Shown: positions 1-6,115 of the stretch, in pieces
Layout of the letters: every line of letters starts with the position of its first letter
Numbering within the stretch: the first letter of the stretch is position 1
Assembly (NCBI GenBank): GCA_964633465.1
Contig: CAZWGB010000057.1
Location: 1 to 7,710 of the forward strand
DNA: 7,710 bases
Direction of reading: 5' to 3'
From: DTSX01 sp964633465
Lineage (GTDB): Bacteria; Pseudomonadota; Gammaproteobacteria; Steroidobacterales; UBA11654
Translations under genes and position numbers: made by a program
Notes under the pieces: model-generated
The model's database searches: none
Seen by the model: the letters and a program-made list of their open reading frames with translations, nothing else
Told to the model about the DNA's origin: nothing

Positions 1-2
1 GT

Positions 3-1025
3 GAGGCATCAGAAGAGACTATAGAACTTGTCCTTCTCGGACAATCATTGATTGAACATGATCCTCGCCAATATCTTGAAAACCCACTCGAAACAGTTGT
101 ACCACTATTGATTGATGCCGATATTGTCATGTCGAACCTCGAGGTTTCAGTCTGTGCAACTGAACTTAGGTGTGAGCCAACTCGCAACGATATATTTTTT
201 CATGGCACAAAACCTGAAGTTCTAGATTACCTAAAATCAATCAATATCAATTTGCTGTCTTTATCCAATAACCATTCTTGGGACTATGGTTTGCAAGGAA
301 TTATTTCAACAATTGACGAAACCAGAAAACGCGGTATAAAACATGCCGGAACGGGCAAGACTTTAGCTGATGCCCTCGAACCGGCATACCTAGAAATACA
401 AGGTCAAAAGGTTGCATTGGTTGCAATGGCTTCCTGTAAGTTGAATCCTGATGCTGCGGCTTCAACCGAACAACCAGGCGTAAACATACTTTTACCGGAA
501 GATGACGAGGCTTGGCAACGGAATTTGACTTCAATACGTGAGGCCCGGTCAAAGACAGATTGGGTTATTGTCTATCAGCACTTTCAGTCTATTGGCACCA
601 AGCAATGGCAGCAGTCATGGGCAAGAGCTGCAATAGATAATGGTGCAGACATTTATGTCAGTCATGGGGAACCAGCATTGAGCGGAGTCGAACAGTACAA
701 TGGCGGTCTAATTTTTTACGGACTTGGTAATTTCATTTTTCACACTCGCACTAATATAGGTAATTACACGTCCGAAGTTTGGGAAAGTGTTCTTGTGAAC
801 ATCTCACTCGACTCAAGCAATGCAAAAAAAGTGAGGTTTATTCCACTTGTGATTGATGAGGGTGAAAATGGCCCAAACTTTTTACAGAAGCGCGGGTATC
901 CAAAAGTTGCTCAGGGACCACAAGGGAAAGCTATTCTTAATAACTTATCAAAGCTCTCACTGCCATTTGGCACTGATATTCGTATTACAACAGGTGAGCA
1001 GTTTTTATATGGTGATCTTAACTAG
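3..1025 (+). CDS. CapA-family (poly-gamma-glutamate synthesis type) metallophosphatase-fold protein, 5'-partial
   Basis: The frame is open from base 3 to the TAG at 1023-1025, so the gene starts left of the window. The TTG at 48 is not a convincing start, because the residues encoded before it (ELVLLGQSLIEHD) belong to the conserved family beginning. Little is probably missing, perhaps a signal peptide. About 340 residues are visible. CapA/PgsA-like landmarks, in window residue numbering, are SNLE (44-47), SLSNNHSWDYG (86-96), the HAGTG turn (near 114), QHFQS (192-196), SHGEP (220-224) and YGLGNFIF (239-246). The family has a calcineurin-like phosphoesterase fold. Some members act in capsule or polyglutamate export, but many have no known substrate. 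The usual GD near the N-terminus reads GQ here, and the usual HWG and GHHPH motifs read QHF and SHGEP. I recall a GQ-bearing CapA subfamily, so these changes need not mean inactivity. The family call is secure, the function is not. The gene lies just left of a tRNA remnant and may be island cargo. Confidence 0.85.
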   Translation, partial: EASEETIELVLLGQSLIEHDPRQYLENPLETVVPLLIDADIVMSNLEVSVCATELRCEPTRNDIFFHGTKPEVLDYLKSININLLSLSNNHSWDYGLQGIISTIDETRKRGIKHAGTGKTLADALEPAYLEIQGQKVALVAMASCKLNPDAAASTEQPGVNILLPEDDEAWQRNLTSIREARSKTDWVIVYQHFQSIGTKQWQQSWARAAIDNGADIYVSHGEPALSGVEQYNGGLIFYGLGNFIFHTRTNIGNYTSEVWESVLVNISLDSSNAKKVRFIPLVIDEGENGPNFLQKRGYPKVAQGPQGKAILNNLSKLSLPFGTDIRITTGEQFLYGDLN

Positions 1026-1068
1026 CATGCGATAGGGAGATTGCTGAATTAGCAAACTTCAAGATACA

Positions 1069-1092
1069 TACTGGCGTAACTACTGGAGTAAC
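1069..1092. repeat. Tandem pair of 12-bp direct repeats
   Basis: TACTGGCGTAAC (1069-1080) is followed without a gap by TACTGGAGTAAC (1081-1092), differing at one base. The pair is non-coding, 44 bp after the capA-like stop codon and about 60 bp before the tRNA-Val 3' half. Short direct repeats beside a tRNA attachment core are typical of arm-type integrase sites or excisionase sites. That role is inferred; the repeat itself is plain in the sequence. Confidence 0.6.
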
Positions 1093-1135
1093 TTCTAATT
1101 TGATGAGGTATCATCCCTTTAGTTATACGTACTGC

Positions 1136-1199
1136 GGGTTAAATGAATAGAGCACTTACAAGGCGAATGTCGGCGGTTCGATCCCGTCAGCACCCACCA
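1136..1199 (+). pseudogene. tRNA-Val(UAC) remnant: intact 3' half, 5' half lost or degraded (possible attachment site)
   Basis: From 1155 to 1199 the sequence is a proper tRNA 3' half: anticodon loop CTTACAA (1155-1161, anticodon TAC), 3' anticodon strand GGCGA (1162-1166), variable region ATGTC, T-stem GGCGG/CCGTC (1172-1176 / 1184-1188) around TTCGATC, acceptor strand AGCACCC (1189-1195), A73 and CCA (1197-1199). It closely resembles gammaproteobacterial tRNA-Val(UAC). The matching 5' half is absent. The five bases before the loop (GAGCA) do not pair with GGCGA, and GGGTTAA at 1136-1142 gives only a GGGT match to the required GGGTGCT. Counted from GGG, the unit is 64 nt rather than about 76, so it cannot fold as a tRNA. 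TAGAGCAC (1148-1155) resembles the end of a D-arm, which leaves open simple decay through internal deletions. The alternative is the distal att site of an element inserted to the left. Confidence 0.75.
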
Positions 1200-1235
1200 T
1201 TCTTCAAAACCTCTCCCAAAAATTTTAATTCACAG

Positions 1236-1241
1236 TATAAT
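1236..1241 (+). promoter_or_regulatory. Candidate -10 element for tRNA-Asp (and possibly ppiD)
   Basis: A perfect TATAAT lies 33 bp before the mature tRNA-Asp 5' end, followed by a GC-containing stretch (TGCCTAG). No good -35 hexamer is visible 16-18 bp upstream (CTCCCA region). The position suits a tRNA promoter with a leader of roughly 25-30 nt. If the tRNA-Val upstream was disrupted, this element may now be what drives tRNA-Asp. Confidence 0.4.
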
Positions 1242-1274
1242 TGCCTAGATTTTTAAGACTTCAATAAGTAGTGA

Positions 1275-1352
1275 GGAGTGGTAGTTCAGTTGGTTTAGAA
1301 TACCGGCCTGTCACGCCGGGGGTCGCGGGTTCGAGTCCCGTCCACTCCGCCA
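1275..1352 (+). tRNA. tRNA-Asp(GUC)
   Basis: A complete cloverleaf can be drawn by hand. The acceptor GGAGTGG (1275-1281) pairs perfectly with CCACTCC (1342-1348), followed by G73 and an encoded CCA (1350-1352). The anticodon stem CCGGC/GCCGG encloses loop CTGTCAC with anticodon GTC at 1310-1312. The T-arm is GCGGG-TTCGAGT-CCCGT. The D-loop is one base longer than in the E. coli tRNA-Asp I recall, giving 78 nt; this fits position 20b and is within normal variation. Sequence similarity to E. coli tRNA-Asp is very high. It ends 28 bp before ppiD on the same strand with no evident terminator between them, so readthrough into ppiD is likely. Confidence 0.97.
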
Positions 1353-1380
1353 CTTAATTAAAGATTAATTTAAAAGAAAT

Positions 1381-3288
1381 ATGTTACAAACTATTAGGGA
1401 AAAATTTACCGGTTGGATTGCTGCTTTAATCATTGGGGCAATCTCAGTCGCACTTGTCATTAGTTTTGGCAATATGAATCAGACACCACTGGAAGAAGAT
1501 GTTGTTATTACTGTCAACGACAAAGAAATTACTCTTATTGACTACCGAGAAGAATACACAAGCCAGTTGCTGCAGTTCCAGGAAGTTTTTGGCAATGAAA
1601 TTCCAGAATCTCTAGAATTCACCATTCAGGAATCTGCCACAGAAAATCTGATTATGAAAACGTTATTGAATGATTACGTGGATGCTCATGGTTACCGTGT
1701 GAGTCCTGAATTTGTTGCTGAGTTAATTACTAACAACCCTAATTTCCAACTTGGAGAGGGTTTTAATCGCGAAAATTATCAAGCAATCTTGACAAGCCAA
1801 GGGGTCAGCCAATCCCAATATGAAAATGATCTTAGGATCCAATTGCAAATCAACCAATTACGCCGAGGATTGATTGAATCGTCCTTTATTACCCCTTCTG
1901 AATTCAGAAAGTTTGTGGAATTGCAAATGGAAGAGAGAAGTGGTCAATACCTACTGATTCCAAGCAGCAATTATGCCGACCAAGTCATTCTGGATAATGA
2001 AGAAATCAGCACTTTTTATACGGAAAATACCAATTCATTTATGACCGAAGAAGAAATTGATGTGGAGTATCTCTCTATTGATATCGAAGATATTGTTCAG
2101 GACATCGAATACTCAAAGTCTGACGTAGAGCAATACTACAAGGAAAATATTGATAGATTTAGATCCAACGAGGAACGAAAATCGAGTCACATATTGATCT
2201 CGTTTGATGACGAAGTAATCGATGATGCAGCGCTCGAACAAATAAATAATATACAAGAGAGAGTCAAAGCAGGAGAGTCGTTTGAAGCTTTAGCACAGGA
2301 ATTCTCTGATGACGGAGGCTCGGCAGCAAATGGAGGTGATTTGGGCTGGGCTGAACCTGGGTTATTTGTGCCCGAGTTTGATCAGGTGTTGTTCGCTCTT
2401 GAGATTGGCGACATTTCAGATCCAGTAAAAACTCAGTTCGGCTATCACATCATCAGACTGGATGATCTCAAAGAAGGAAGAAAAAAGGAGTTTGCAGAAA
2501 TTGAGGAGGAGTTAACCAACGAGTATTCAAAATTACTAGCCGAAGATCGACTCTATGATTTGGCTGAGCAATTGGATGATCTTGCTTTGCAAGCATTCAA
2601 TGAATTGGATTCCGTTGCCGATGCATTGGCATTAGATTTAAATCAAATCTCAGCAATTACAAGAAAAGGCTCGTCGTTTCTAAACCAGCAACCTGAACTG
2701 ATTGATATATTGTTCAGCCCTTCTTCCGTTGAGCAATTTGAGAACACACCCGTGTATGAATTTAACAACTCAATTATTGTTGCTAGAGTCAAAGGCCACC
2801 GATTGCCTGAGACTAAGAGTCTAAGTGATGTTGAGGATGAAATAACAAATCTTTTGATAGTGCAAAACTCAATTGAGATTGCAAACGAGGAAGCTGCAAA
2901 TATAATCAGAGAGCTGTCATCTGGGAAAACAATGACAGAATTGTCGGATCTTTACCAACTGGAGTTAAAGGCATTTGATGAACTCAAACGGAATGATGAT
3001 GCCTTACCCAGGACTGTAATGGATGCAGTTTTCACCACATTAAAAACCAACATTGATAACAATCATTACAGCACAGTCAGCATGGACAAGAATGTTTATG
3101 TGTTTGAAGTACTCCAGCTCAATCCAGGCAAATTAGAAGATTTTAATGATCAGGAAAGAGATTCAGGAAAAATAGCACTGGCTGAGCAATTGGGCTCTAA
3201 TGAGTTGGCTTCGTTTGCCAAAGAATTGAGGGAAAATGCTGTGGTAGAGATTAATCCAAATCTCTTTAGCGATGCTTACGATTTATAA
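1381..3288 (+). CDS. ppiD: PpiD/SurA-type membrane-anchored periplasmic peptidyl-prolyl isomerase / chaperone
   Basis: PpiD is an inner-membrane-anchored periplasmic chaperone that meets proteins leaving the Sec translocon. The 635 residues, close to the usual PpiD length, show a short cytoplasmic N-terminus, one membrane anchor (about residues 11-30), an N-terminal SurA-N-like chaperone region (about 35-230), one parvulin domain (about 265-362) and a long acidic helical C-terminal part. The parvulin domain has the hallmark residues SHILI (269-273, H270), GGDLGW (318-323) and FGYHIIRL (353-360), so it looks catalytically competent, whereas the E. coli PpiD parvulin domain is reported to have little or no isomerase activity. 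The ATG at 1381 fits the family start, with only a weak AAAGAA upstream. The gene follows tRNA-Asp closely and converges on fabI with 18 bp between stop codons and no obvious terminator hairpin. This tRNA-ppiD-fabI order is a known gammaproteobacterial arrangement. Confidence 0.93.
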   Translation: MLQTIREKFTGWIAALIIGAISVALVISFGNMNQTPLEEDVVITVNDKEITLIDYREEYTSQLLQFQEVFGNEIPESLEFTIQESATENLIMKTLLNDYVDAHGYRVSPEFVAELITNNPNFQLGEGFNRENYQAILTSQGVSQSQYENDLRIQLQINQLRRGLIESSFITPSEFRKFVELQMEERSGQYLLIPSSNYADQVILDNEEISTFYTENTNSFMTEEEIDVEYLSIDIEDIVQDIEYSKSDVEQYYKENIDRFRSNEERKSSHILISFDDEVIDDAALEQINNIQERVKAGESFEALAQEFSDDGGSAANGGDLGWAEPGLFVPEFDQVLFALEIGDISDPVKTQFGYHIIRLDDLKEGRKKEFAEIEEELTNEYSKLLAEDRLYDLAEQLDDLALQAFNELDSVADALALDLNQISAITRKGSSFLNQQPELIDILFSPSSVEQFENTPVYEFNNSIIVARVKGHRLPETKSLSDVEDEITNLLIVQNSIEIANEEAANIIRELSSGKTMTELSDLYQLELKAFDELKRNDDALPRTVMDAVFTTLKTNIDNNHYSTVSMDKNVYVFEVLQLNPGKLEDFNDQERDSGKIALAEQLGSNELASFAKELRENAVVEINPNLFSDAYDL

Positions 3289-3306
3289 AGAATTTCCTGA
3301 GTAGCC

Positions 3307-4092
3307 TCAATCGATTTCGAATGTCATGCCTAGATTATGGTAACCACCATCGACATAGATAACTTCACCGGTAATCCCAGCAGCCAAATCAGAACATAAA
3401 AAGGCAGCAGTGTTGCCCACGTTTTCAATGGTGATGTTGCGTCGCAATGGAGACATCGACTCTACATGCTTTAACAGCTCTCTGATGCCACCGATACCAG
3501 CAGCAGCCAGTGTTTTAATAGGTCCTGCAGAAATTGCGTTGACTCGAATAGAATCCGATCCCAAATCAGCAGCTAGGAATCGAACATTGGCCTCTAGACT
3601 GGCTTTAGCTGGCCCCATAACGTTGTAATTTGGCACTGATTTAACTGCACCTAGATAACTCAAGGTCAGTAGTGCACTATCAGCATTAAGCATAGGCCGG
3701 GCTGCTTTTGCCAAAGCCACAAAACTGTAGCTGCTGATGTCGTGAGACATCTGAAATCCATCTCTGGTAACAGAATCAATATAGGATCCTCTGAATTCTT
3801 CAGTGGGTGCAAAAGCGATCGAATGCACTAGGATATCTAGATCCTGCCAGTGATTATTTAGCCTTCTAAAGGCTTGGCTAATCTGTTCATCTTCTGCAAC
3901 ATCAAGTTGAATGCAAATTTCAGAATCCAGATTTTTTGCTATTTTCTCCACTCTGGGCTGCAATTTTTTGTTCTGGTAGGTAAAAGCAAGCTCAGCTCCT
4001 TCACGAGCCATACACTGAGCGATACCATAAGCAATGGATCTGTTGCTTGCTACTCCTGTAATTAATGCTTTTTTCCCTGTAAGAAATCCCAC
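3307..4092 (-). CDS. fabI: Enoyl-[acyl-carrier-protein] reductase (NADH), FabI
   Basis: FabI catalyses the last step of each fatty-acid elongation cycle, reducing trans-2-enoyl-ACP with NADH in the cytosol. The start chosen is the GTG at 4092-4090, giving a 261-residue protein beginning MGFLTGKKALITG as in E. coli FabI. A GGAG Shine-Dalgarno sits 6 nt upstream. The TTG at 4104 would overlap that site and add four unconserved residues. Visible features are the Rossmann nucleotide-binding turn GVASNRSIAYG (13-23), DVAED (64-68), HSIAFAP (90-96), the catalytic Tyr146, Tyr156 and Lys163 (SYLGA, NYNVMGPAK) at the same numbers as in E. coli, and SAGPIKTLAA followed by the VDGG end. The C-terminus is complete, with a TGA at 3309-3307. 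It is the classical triclosan-sensitive FabI type rather than FabV, FabK or FabL. It is transcribed divergently from the methyltransferase-rnhA-dnaQ operon. Confidence 0.98.
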   Translation of the reverse strand: MGFLTGKKALITGVASNRSIAYGIAQCMAREGAELAFTYQNKKLQPRVEKIAKNLDSEICIQLDVAEDEQISQAFRRLNNHWQDLDILVHSIAFAPTEEFRGSYIDSVTRDGFQMSHDISSYSFVALAKAARPMLNADSALLTLSYLGAVKSVPNYNVMGPAKASLEANVRFLAADLGSDSIRVNAISAGPIKTLAAAGIGGIRELLKHVESMSPLRRNITIENVGNTAAFLCSDLAAGITGEVIYVDGGYHNLGMTFEID

Positions 4093-4098
4093 TTTACA

Positions 4099-4102
4099 CT
4101 CC
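4099..4102 (-). promoter_or_regulatory. fabI ribosome binding site, decides the GTG start
   Basis: On the minus strand the bases read GGAG, followed by six bases (TGTAAA) and then GTG at 4092-4090. This spacing is optimal and is the reason for preferring GTG over the TTG at 4104, which would lie on the upstream edge of the same site. Confidence 0.75.
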
Positions 4103-4111
4103 AATTTTTTG

Positions 4112-4124
4112 ATTCAATTTGAAT
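4112..4124. promoter_or_regulatory. 13-bp palindrome in the fabI leader, possible operator
   Basis: ATTCAA-T-TTGAAT is a perfect inverted repeat with one central base. It lies between the candidate fabI -10 element and the fabI start codon, where a repressor could act. It does not match the FadR or FabR sites I know. AT-rich palindromes of this size arise by chance, so the role is speculative. Confidence 0.25.
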
Positions 4125-4156
4125 TCGTTATGTACGTTATCAATCAAGTTAAGACC

Positions 4157-4162
4157 ATTATA
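4157..4162 (-). promoter_or_regulatory. Candidate -10 element for fabI
   Basis: The plus strand ATTATA reads as a perfect TATAAT on the minus strand, 65-70 bp before the fabI GTG, implying a leader of about 55-60 nt. No good -35 hexamer is seen at 16-18 bp. It lies only two bases from the candidate -35 of the opposite gene, so the two promoters would compete for polymerase. Confidence 0.4.
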
Positions 4163-4163
4163 T

Positions 4164-4191
4164 TTTACATCAAAATCATCTATCCTATTAG
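4164..4191 (+). promoter_or_regulatory. Candidate sigma70 promoter for the yafS-rnhA-dnaQ operon
   Basis: TTTACA (4164-4169) matches the -35 consensus at five of six bases. After a 16-bp spacer comes TATTAG (4186-4191), four of six to the -10 consensus. Transcription would begin near 4198, giving a short leader. An AAGGA ribosome binding site lies at 4203-4207, nine bases before the ATG at 4217. Confidence 0.4.
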
Positions 4192-4216
4192 GTAAAAATT
4201 AAAAGGATTCTTTTGC

Positions 4217-4906
4217 ATGCAACCTCTCTGGTTATTAGATTCTATCGGTTCTCGGTTGATTATAGATGAACAACAAGCCTTCTCAGACTTATCGGTTTCA
4301 AGCTTAGGGAATTATTTTCTTCAGCTTGGTATTTGGGGTCGTAGTAATACATTTACCCACAAAACTCACATTAAAAATTGTTTTCTAATTGCAACGCATG
4401 CATTCTCAGAAATAGATTTGGTAGCCGATTTAGAACGTCTACCATTACAAGACGAAACCATTGATGTTATTTTTTTACCGCACACCTTAGAGCAGTATAA
4501 CAATCACCAAGACATTCTGAGTGCAAGCACCAATGTAGTCAACGAAAGTGGAACACTGATTGCATTGGGATTTAATCCAGTAAGTCTATGGGGATTAAGA
4601 CACTGGTTTTCAGGAAAAGATTTTTTACCCGGTATTAAGCGTTTAATTTCAGTAAATCAATACACGCGTTGGCTTGTTGACTTTGGATTTGGGGTTGAGA
4701 AAATCCATTATTTTCATGCCATAATACCGCAGAGAAAAAGATATGAATTACCTTTAAAGAGTGACATGTTTAATCCTTTTTTATGTGCTTGTTATATGAT
4801 TATTGCTAGGAAAGCAATGATTCCTCTCACCTTGGAAAAACAGTTTATTAAAGACAAAAGACAAAAAACTTCTTTAGCGGACTCAATGGGCAGAATGACA
4901 ATATGA
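4217..4906 (+). CDS. yafS: YafS-type class I SAM-dependent methyltransferase-fold protein
   Basis: This 229-residue protein is a class I (Rossmann) methyltransferase-like protein of the group found beside rnhA and dnaQ in many gammaproteobacteria (yafS in E. coli). I see DLERLPLQDETIDVIFLPH (71-89), equivalent to the motif II/III region, ALGFNPVSLWGLR (116-128), which closely resembles the FNPISxxGLR stretch recalled from YafS, and a C-terminal ARKAMIPLTL (197-206), also typical. The glycine-rich SAM motif I, expected near residues 28-42, is weak: it reads LGNYFLQLGIWG rather than GxGxG. Cofactor binding is thus likely but unproven, and I know of no established substrate for the family. The start ATG has AAGGA nine bases upstream. 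The stop codon overlaps the rnhA start in ATGA, so the two are probably translationally coupled. The gloB gene (glyoxalase II) that often precedes it is absent; fabI occupies that side. Confidence 0.8.
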   Translation: MQPLWLLDSIGSRLIIDEQQAFSDLSVSSLGNYFLQLGIWGRSNTFTHKTHIKNCFLIATHAFSEIDLVADLERLPLQDETIDVIFLPHTLEQYNNHQDILSASTNVVNESGTLIALGFNPVSLWGLRHWFSGKDFLPGIKRLISVNQYTRWLVDFGFGVEKIHYFHAIIPQRKRYELPLKSDMFNPFLCACYMIIARKAMIPLTLEKQFIKDKRQKTSLADSMGRMTI

Positions 4907-5343
4907 ATGAGGTAGATATATTTACTGACGGTGCCTGCCGGCACAACCCAGGACCTGGAGGTTGGGGGGCTATATTAAAAAATAAATCAGCAACCAAAGA
5001 ATTGTATGGGGGAGAAATAGACACAACAAATAACCAAATGGAGCTTTTGGCAGCAATCAAAGCACTACAAAGCTTGAAGCGGCCATGTAGAGTTAATCTT
5101 TATACGGACTCTAACTACGTCAAACAGGGAATTACCGAATGGATTGTAAAGTGGAAAAGCAACGGCTTTAGAAATGCCAAGAAAAAGCCGGTGTTAAATT
5201 CAGATTTGTGGAAGCAACTCGATGCGTTGAACTCTATGCATCAAGTCAAGTGGTATTGGATTAAAGGCCATTCAGGACACCCTGAGAATGAACGTGCTGA
5301 TGCATTGGCAAATAAAGGCGTTGATGAAATAATAAAACAATGA
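4903..5343 (+). CDS. rnhA: Ribonuclease HI
   Basis: Ribonuclease HI cuts the RNA strand of RNA-DNA hybrids, clearing R-loops and primer remnants in the cytoplasm. The protein has 146 residues, normal for bacterial RNase HI. All catalytic residues are visible: Asp9 (FTDGAC), Glu47 (NNQMELLA), Asp69 (LYTDSN), His123 (KGHSGH) and Asp133 (ERADALA). These match E. coli D10, E48, D70, H124 and D134 with a shift of one. The substrate-binding basic protrusion (WKSNGFRNAKKKPV, 84-97) is present, as in E. coli and unlike short variants. The ATG overlaps the upstream stop codon by four bases and has no clear ribosome binding site, which points to translational coupling. It overlaps dnaQ in the same way. 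The co-directional rnhA-dnaQ order differs from the divergent E. coli arrangement. Confidence 0.98.
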   Translation: MNEVDIFTDGACRHNPGPGGWGAILKNKSATKELYGGEIDTTNNQMELLAAIKALQSLKRPCRVNLYTDSNYVKQGITEWIVKWKSNGFRNAKKKPVLNSDLWKQLDALNSMHQVKWYWIKGHSGHPENERADALANKGVDEIIKQ

Positions 5344-6029
5344 GACAGATCATACTGGATACTGAGACAACAGGAATATCTCCTGAAGAAGGTCATAGGA
5401 TCATCGAGATTGGCGCCATTGAGATTGTTGATAGGAAGATCACCGACAATAATTTTCAGACCTATCTCAATCCAAAACGAAGCATTGATCCCGGATCCAT
5501 TCACATTCATGGAATTACGGATGAGTTCGTAGCAGACAAACCTGAATTTAAAGAAATAATGCAGGAATTCATAGATTTTGTTAATGATGCAGAACTGATC
5601 ATGCACAATGCGCCCTTTGATGTTGCTTTTATCAATCGTGAATTATCATTGGCAGGATATAATAAGGAACTGCATGAAATATGTGAGATTATAGACACCT
5701 TACCAATGGCCCGAAAGATTCATCCAGGAAAGCGGAACAGCCTGGATGCTCTCTGTTCCAGATACGGTGTGGACAATACCAACAGGGACCTTCATGGAGC
5801 ATTGACAGATGCAAAATTATTGGCACAGGTGTTTTTATTAATGACAGGCGGCCAAGTTGGGTTTTTCAACCTGGATCAAACACGCAGTGAATACAAAACA
5901 GACTACACTTCAGTTTTTGATATCAGCAAGAGGAAAATAATAACCATTGAGCCAAGTATTGAGGAACTGAAAGACCACGAAGAATATATTAAAGATATGA
6001 AGAAAAAATCAGATGTAACTATCCATTAA
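5340..6029 (+). CDS. dnaQ: DNA polymerase III epsilon subunit (3'-5' proofreading exonuclease)
   Basis: DnaQ is the proofreading exonuclease of the replicative polymerase core, bound to the alpha (DnaE) and theta subunits. The 229 residues show the full DEDDh set: Asp7 and Glu9 (LDTETTG, ExoI), Asp94 (HNAPFD, ExoII), and His152 and Asp157 (LHGALTDA, ExoIII). After the exonuclease domain (1 to about 172) comes GGQVGFF (170-176), at the position of the E. coli beta-clamp-binding QTSMAF motif, and then a charged tail that in E. coli anchors to the polymerase. The tail (about 177-229) is rich in Lys and Glu. The ATG overlaps the rnhA stop in ATGA, with no recognisable ribosome binding site before it, so translation probably depends on ribosomes finishing rnhA. 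It is the last gene of the operon. Confidence 0.97.
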   Translation: MRQIILDTETTGISPEEGHRIIEIGAIEIVDRKITDNNFQTYLNPKRSIDPGSIHIHGITDEFVADKPEFKEIMQEFIDFVNDAELIMHNAPFDVAFINRELSLAGYNKELHEICEIIDTLPMARKIHPGKRNSLDALCSRYGVDNTNRDLHGALTDAKLLAQVFLLMTGGQVGFFNLDQTRSEYKTDYTSVFDISKRKIITIEPSIEELKDHEEYIKDMKKKSDVTIH

Positions 6030-6115
6030 TGGCAGGATTGCGCACGTTAAAAATTTGTGATTTTTTCTTTCCTTTTTTGTATTAGAATGATTTCTGAAAT
6101 TAAATTGAGGTAACT
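6030..6115 (+). promoter_or_regulatory. dnaQ-transporter intergenic region: weak terminator-like hairpin, candidate -10 and RBS
   Basis: AAAAAT (6049-6054) can pair with ATTTTT (6060-6065) across a five-base loop, followed by a pyrimidine-rich run. The all-AT stem is weak, so termination after dnaQ is doubtful. TAGAAT (6083-6088) is five of six to the -10 consensus, but no good -35 is correctly spaced. GAGG at 6107-6110, five bases before the ATG at 6116, is a good Shine-Dalgarno for the transporter. Confidence 0.35.

Noticed and set aside
48..50. TTG as start codon of the capA-like gene
   Set aside because: The frame is open upstream to the window edge and the preceding residues are conserved family sequence, so the gene begins outside the window.
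1041..1055. TTGCT-GAATT-AGCAA hairpin after the capA-like gene as a terminator
   Set aside because: The stem is only five base pairs and no T-run follows; it is too weak to call.
1102..1115. GATGA-GGTA-TCATC inverted repeat as an operator or terminator
   Set aside because: Five-bp arms are expected by chance in AT-rich DNA, and there is no supporting context.
3289..3306. Shared bidirectional terminator between ppiD and fabI
   Set aside because: The 18-bp gap has no usable inverted repeat.
3811..3825. FabI has Ala at residue 93, where E. coli has Gly93, a triclosan-resistance site
   Set aside because: HSIAFA is common in naturally triclosan-sensitive FabI proteins such as that of Staphylococcus aureus, so it does not indicate resistance.
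3410..4065. Plus-strand open frames across fabI
   Set aside because: They are antisense shadows of a clearly conserved gene and have no recognisable protein features.
4102..4104. TTG as start codon of fabI
   Set aside because: It overlaps the GGAG ribosome binding site. The GTG at 4092-4090 gives the conserved MGFLxGK start.
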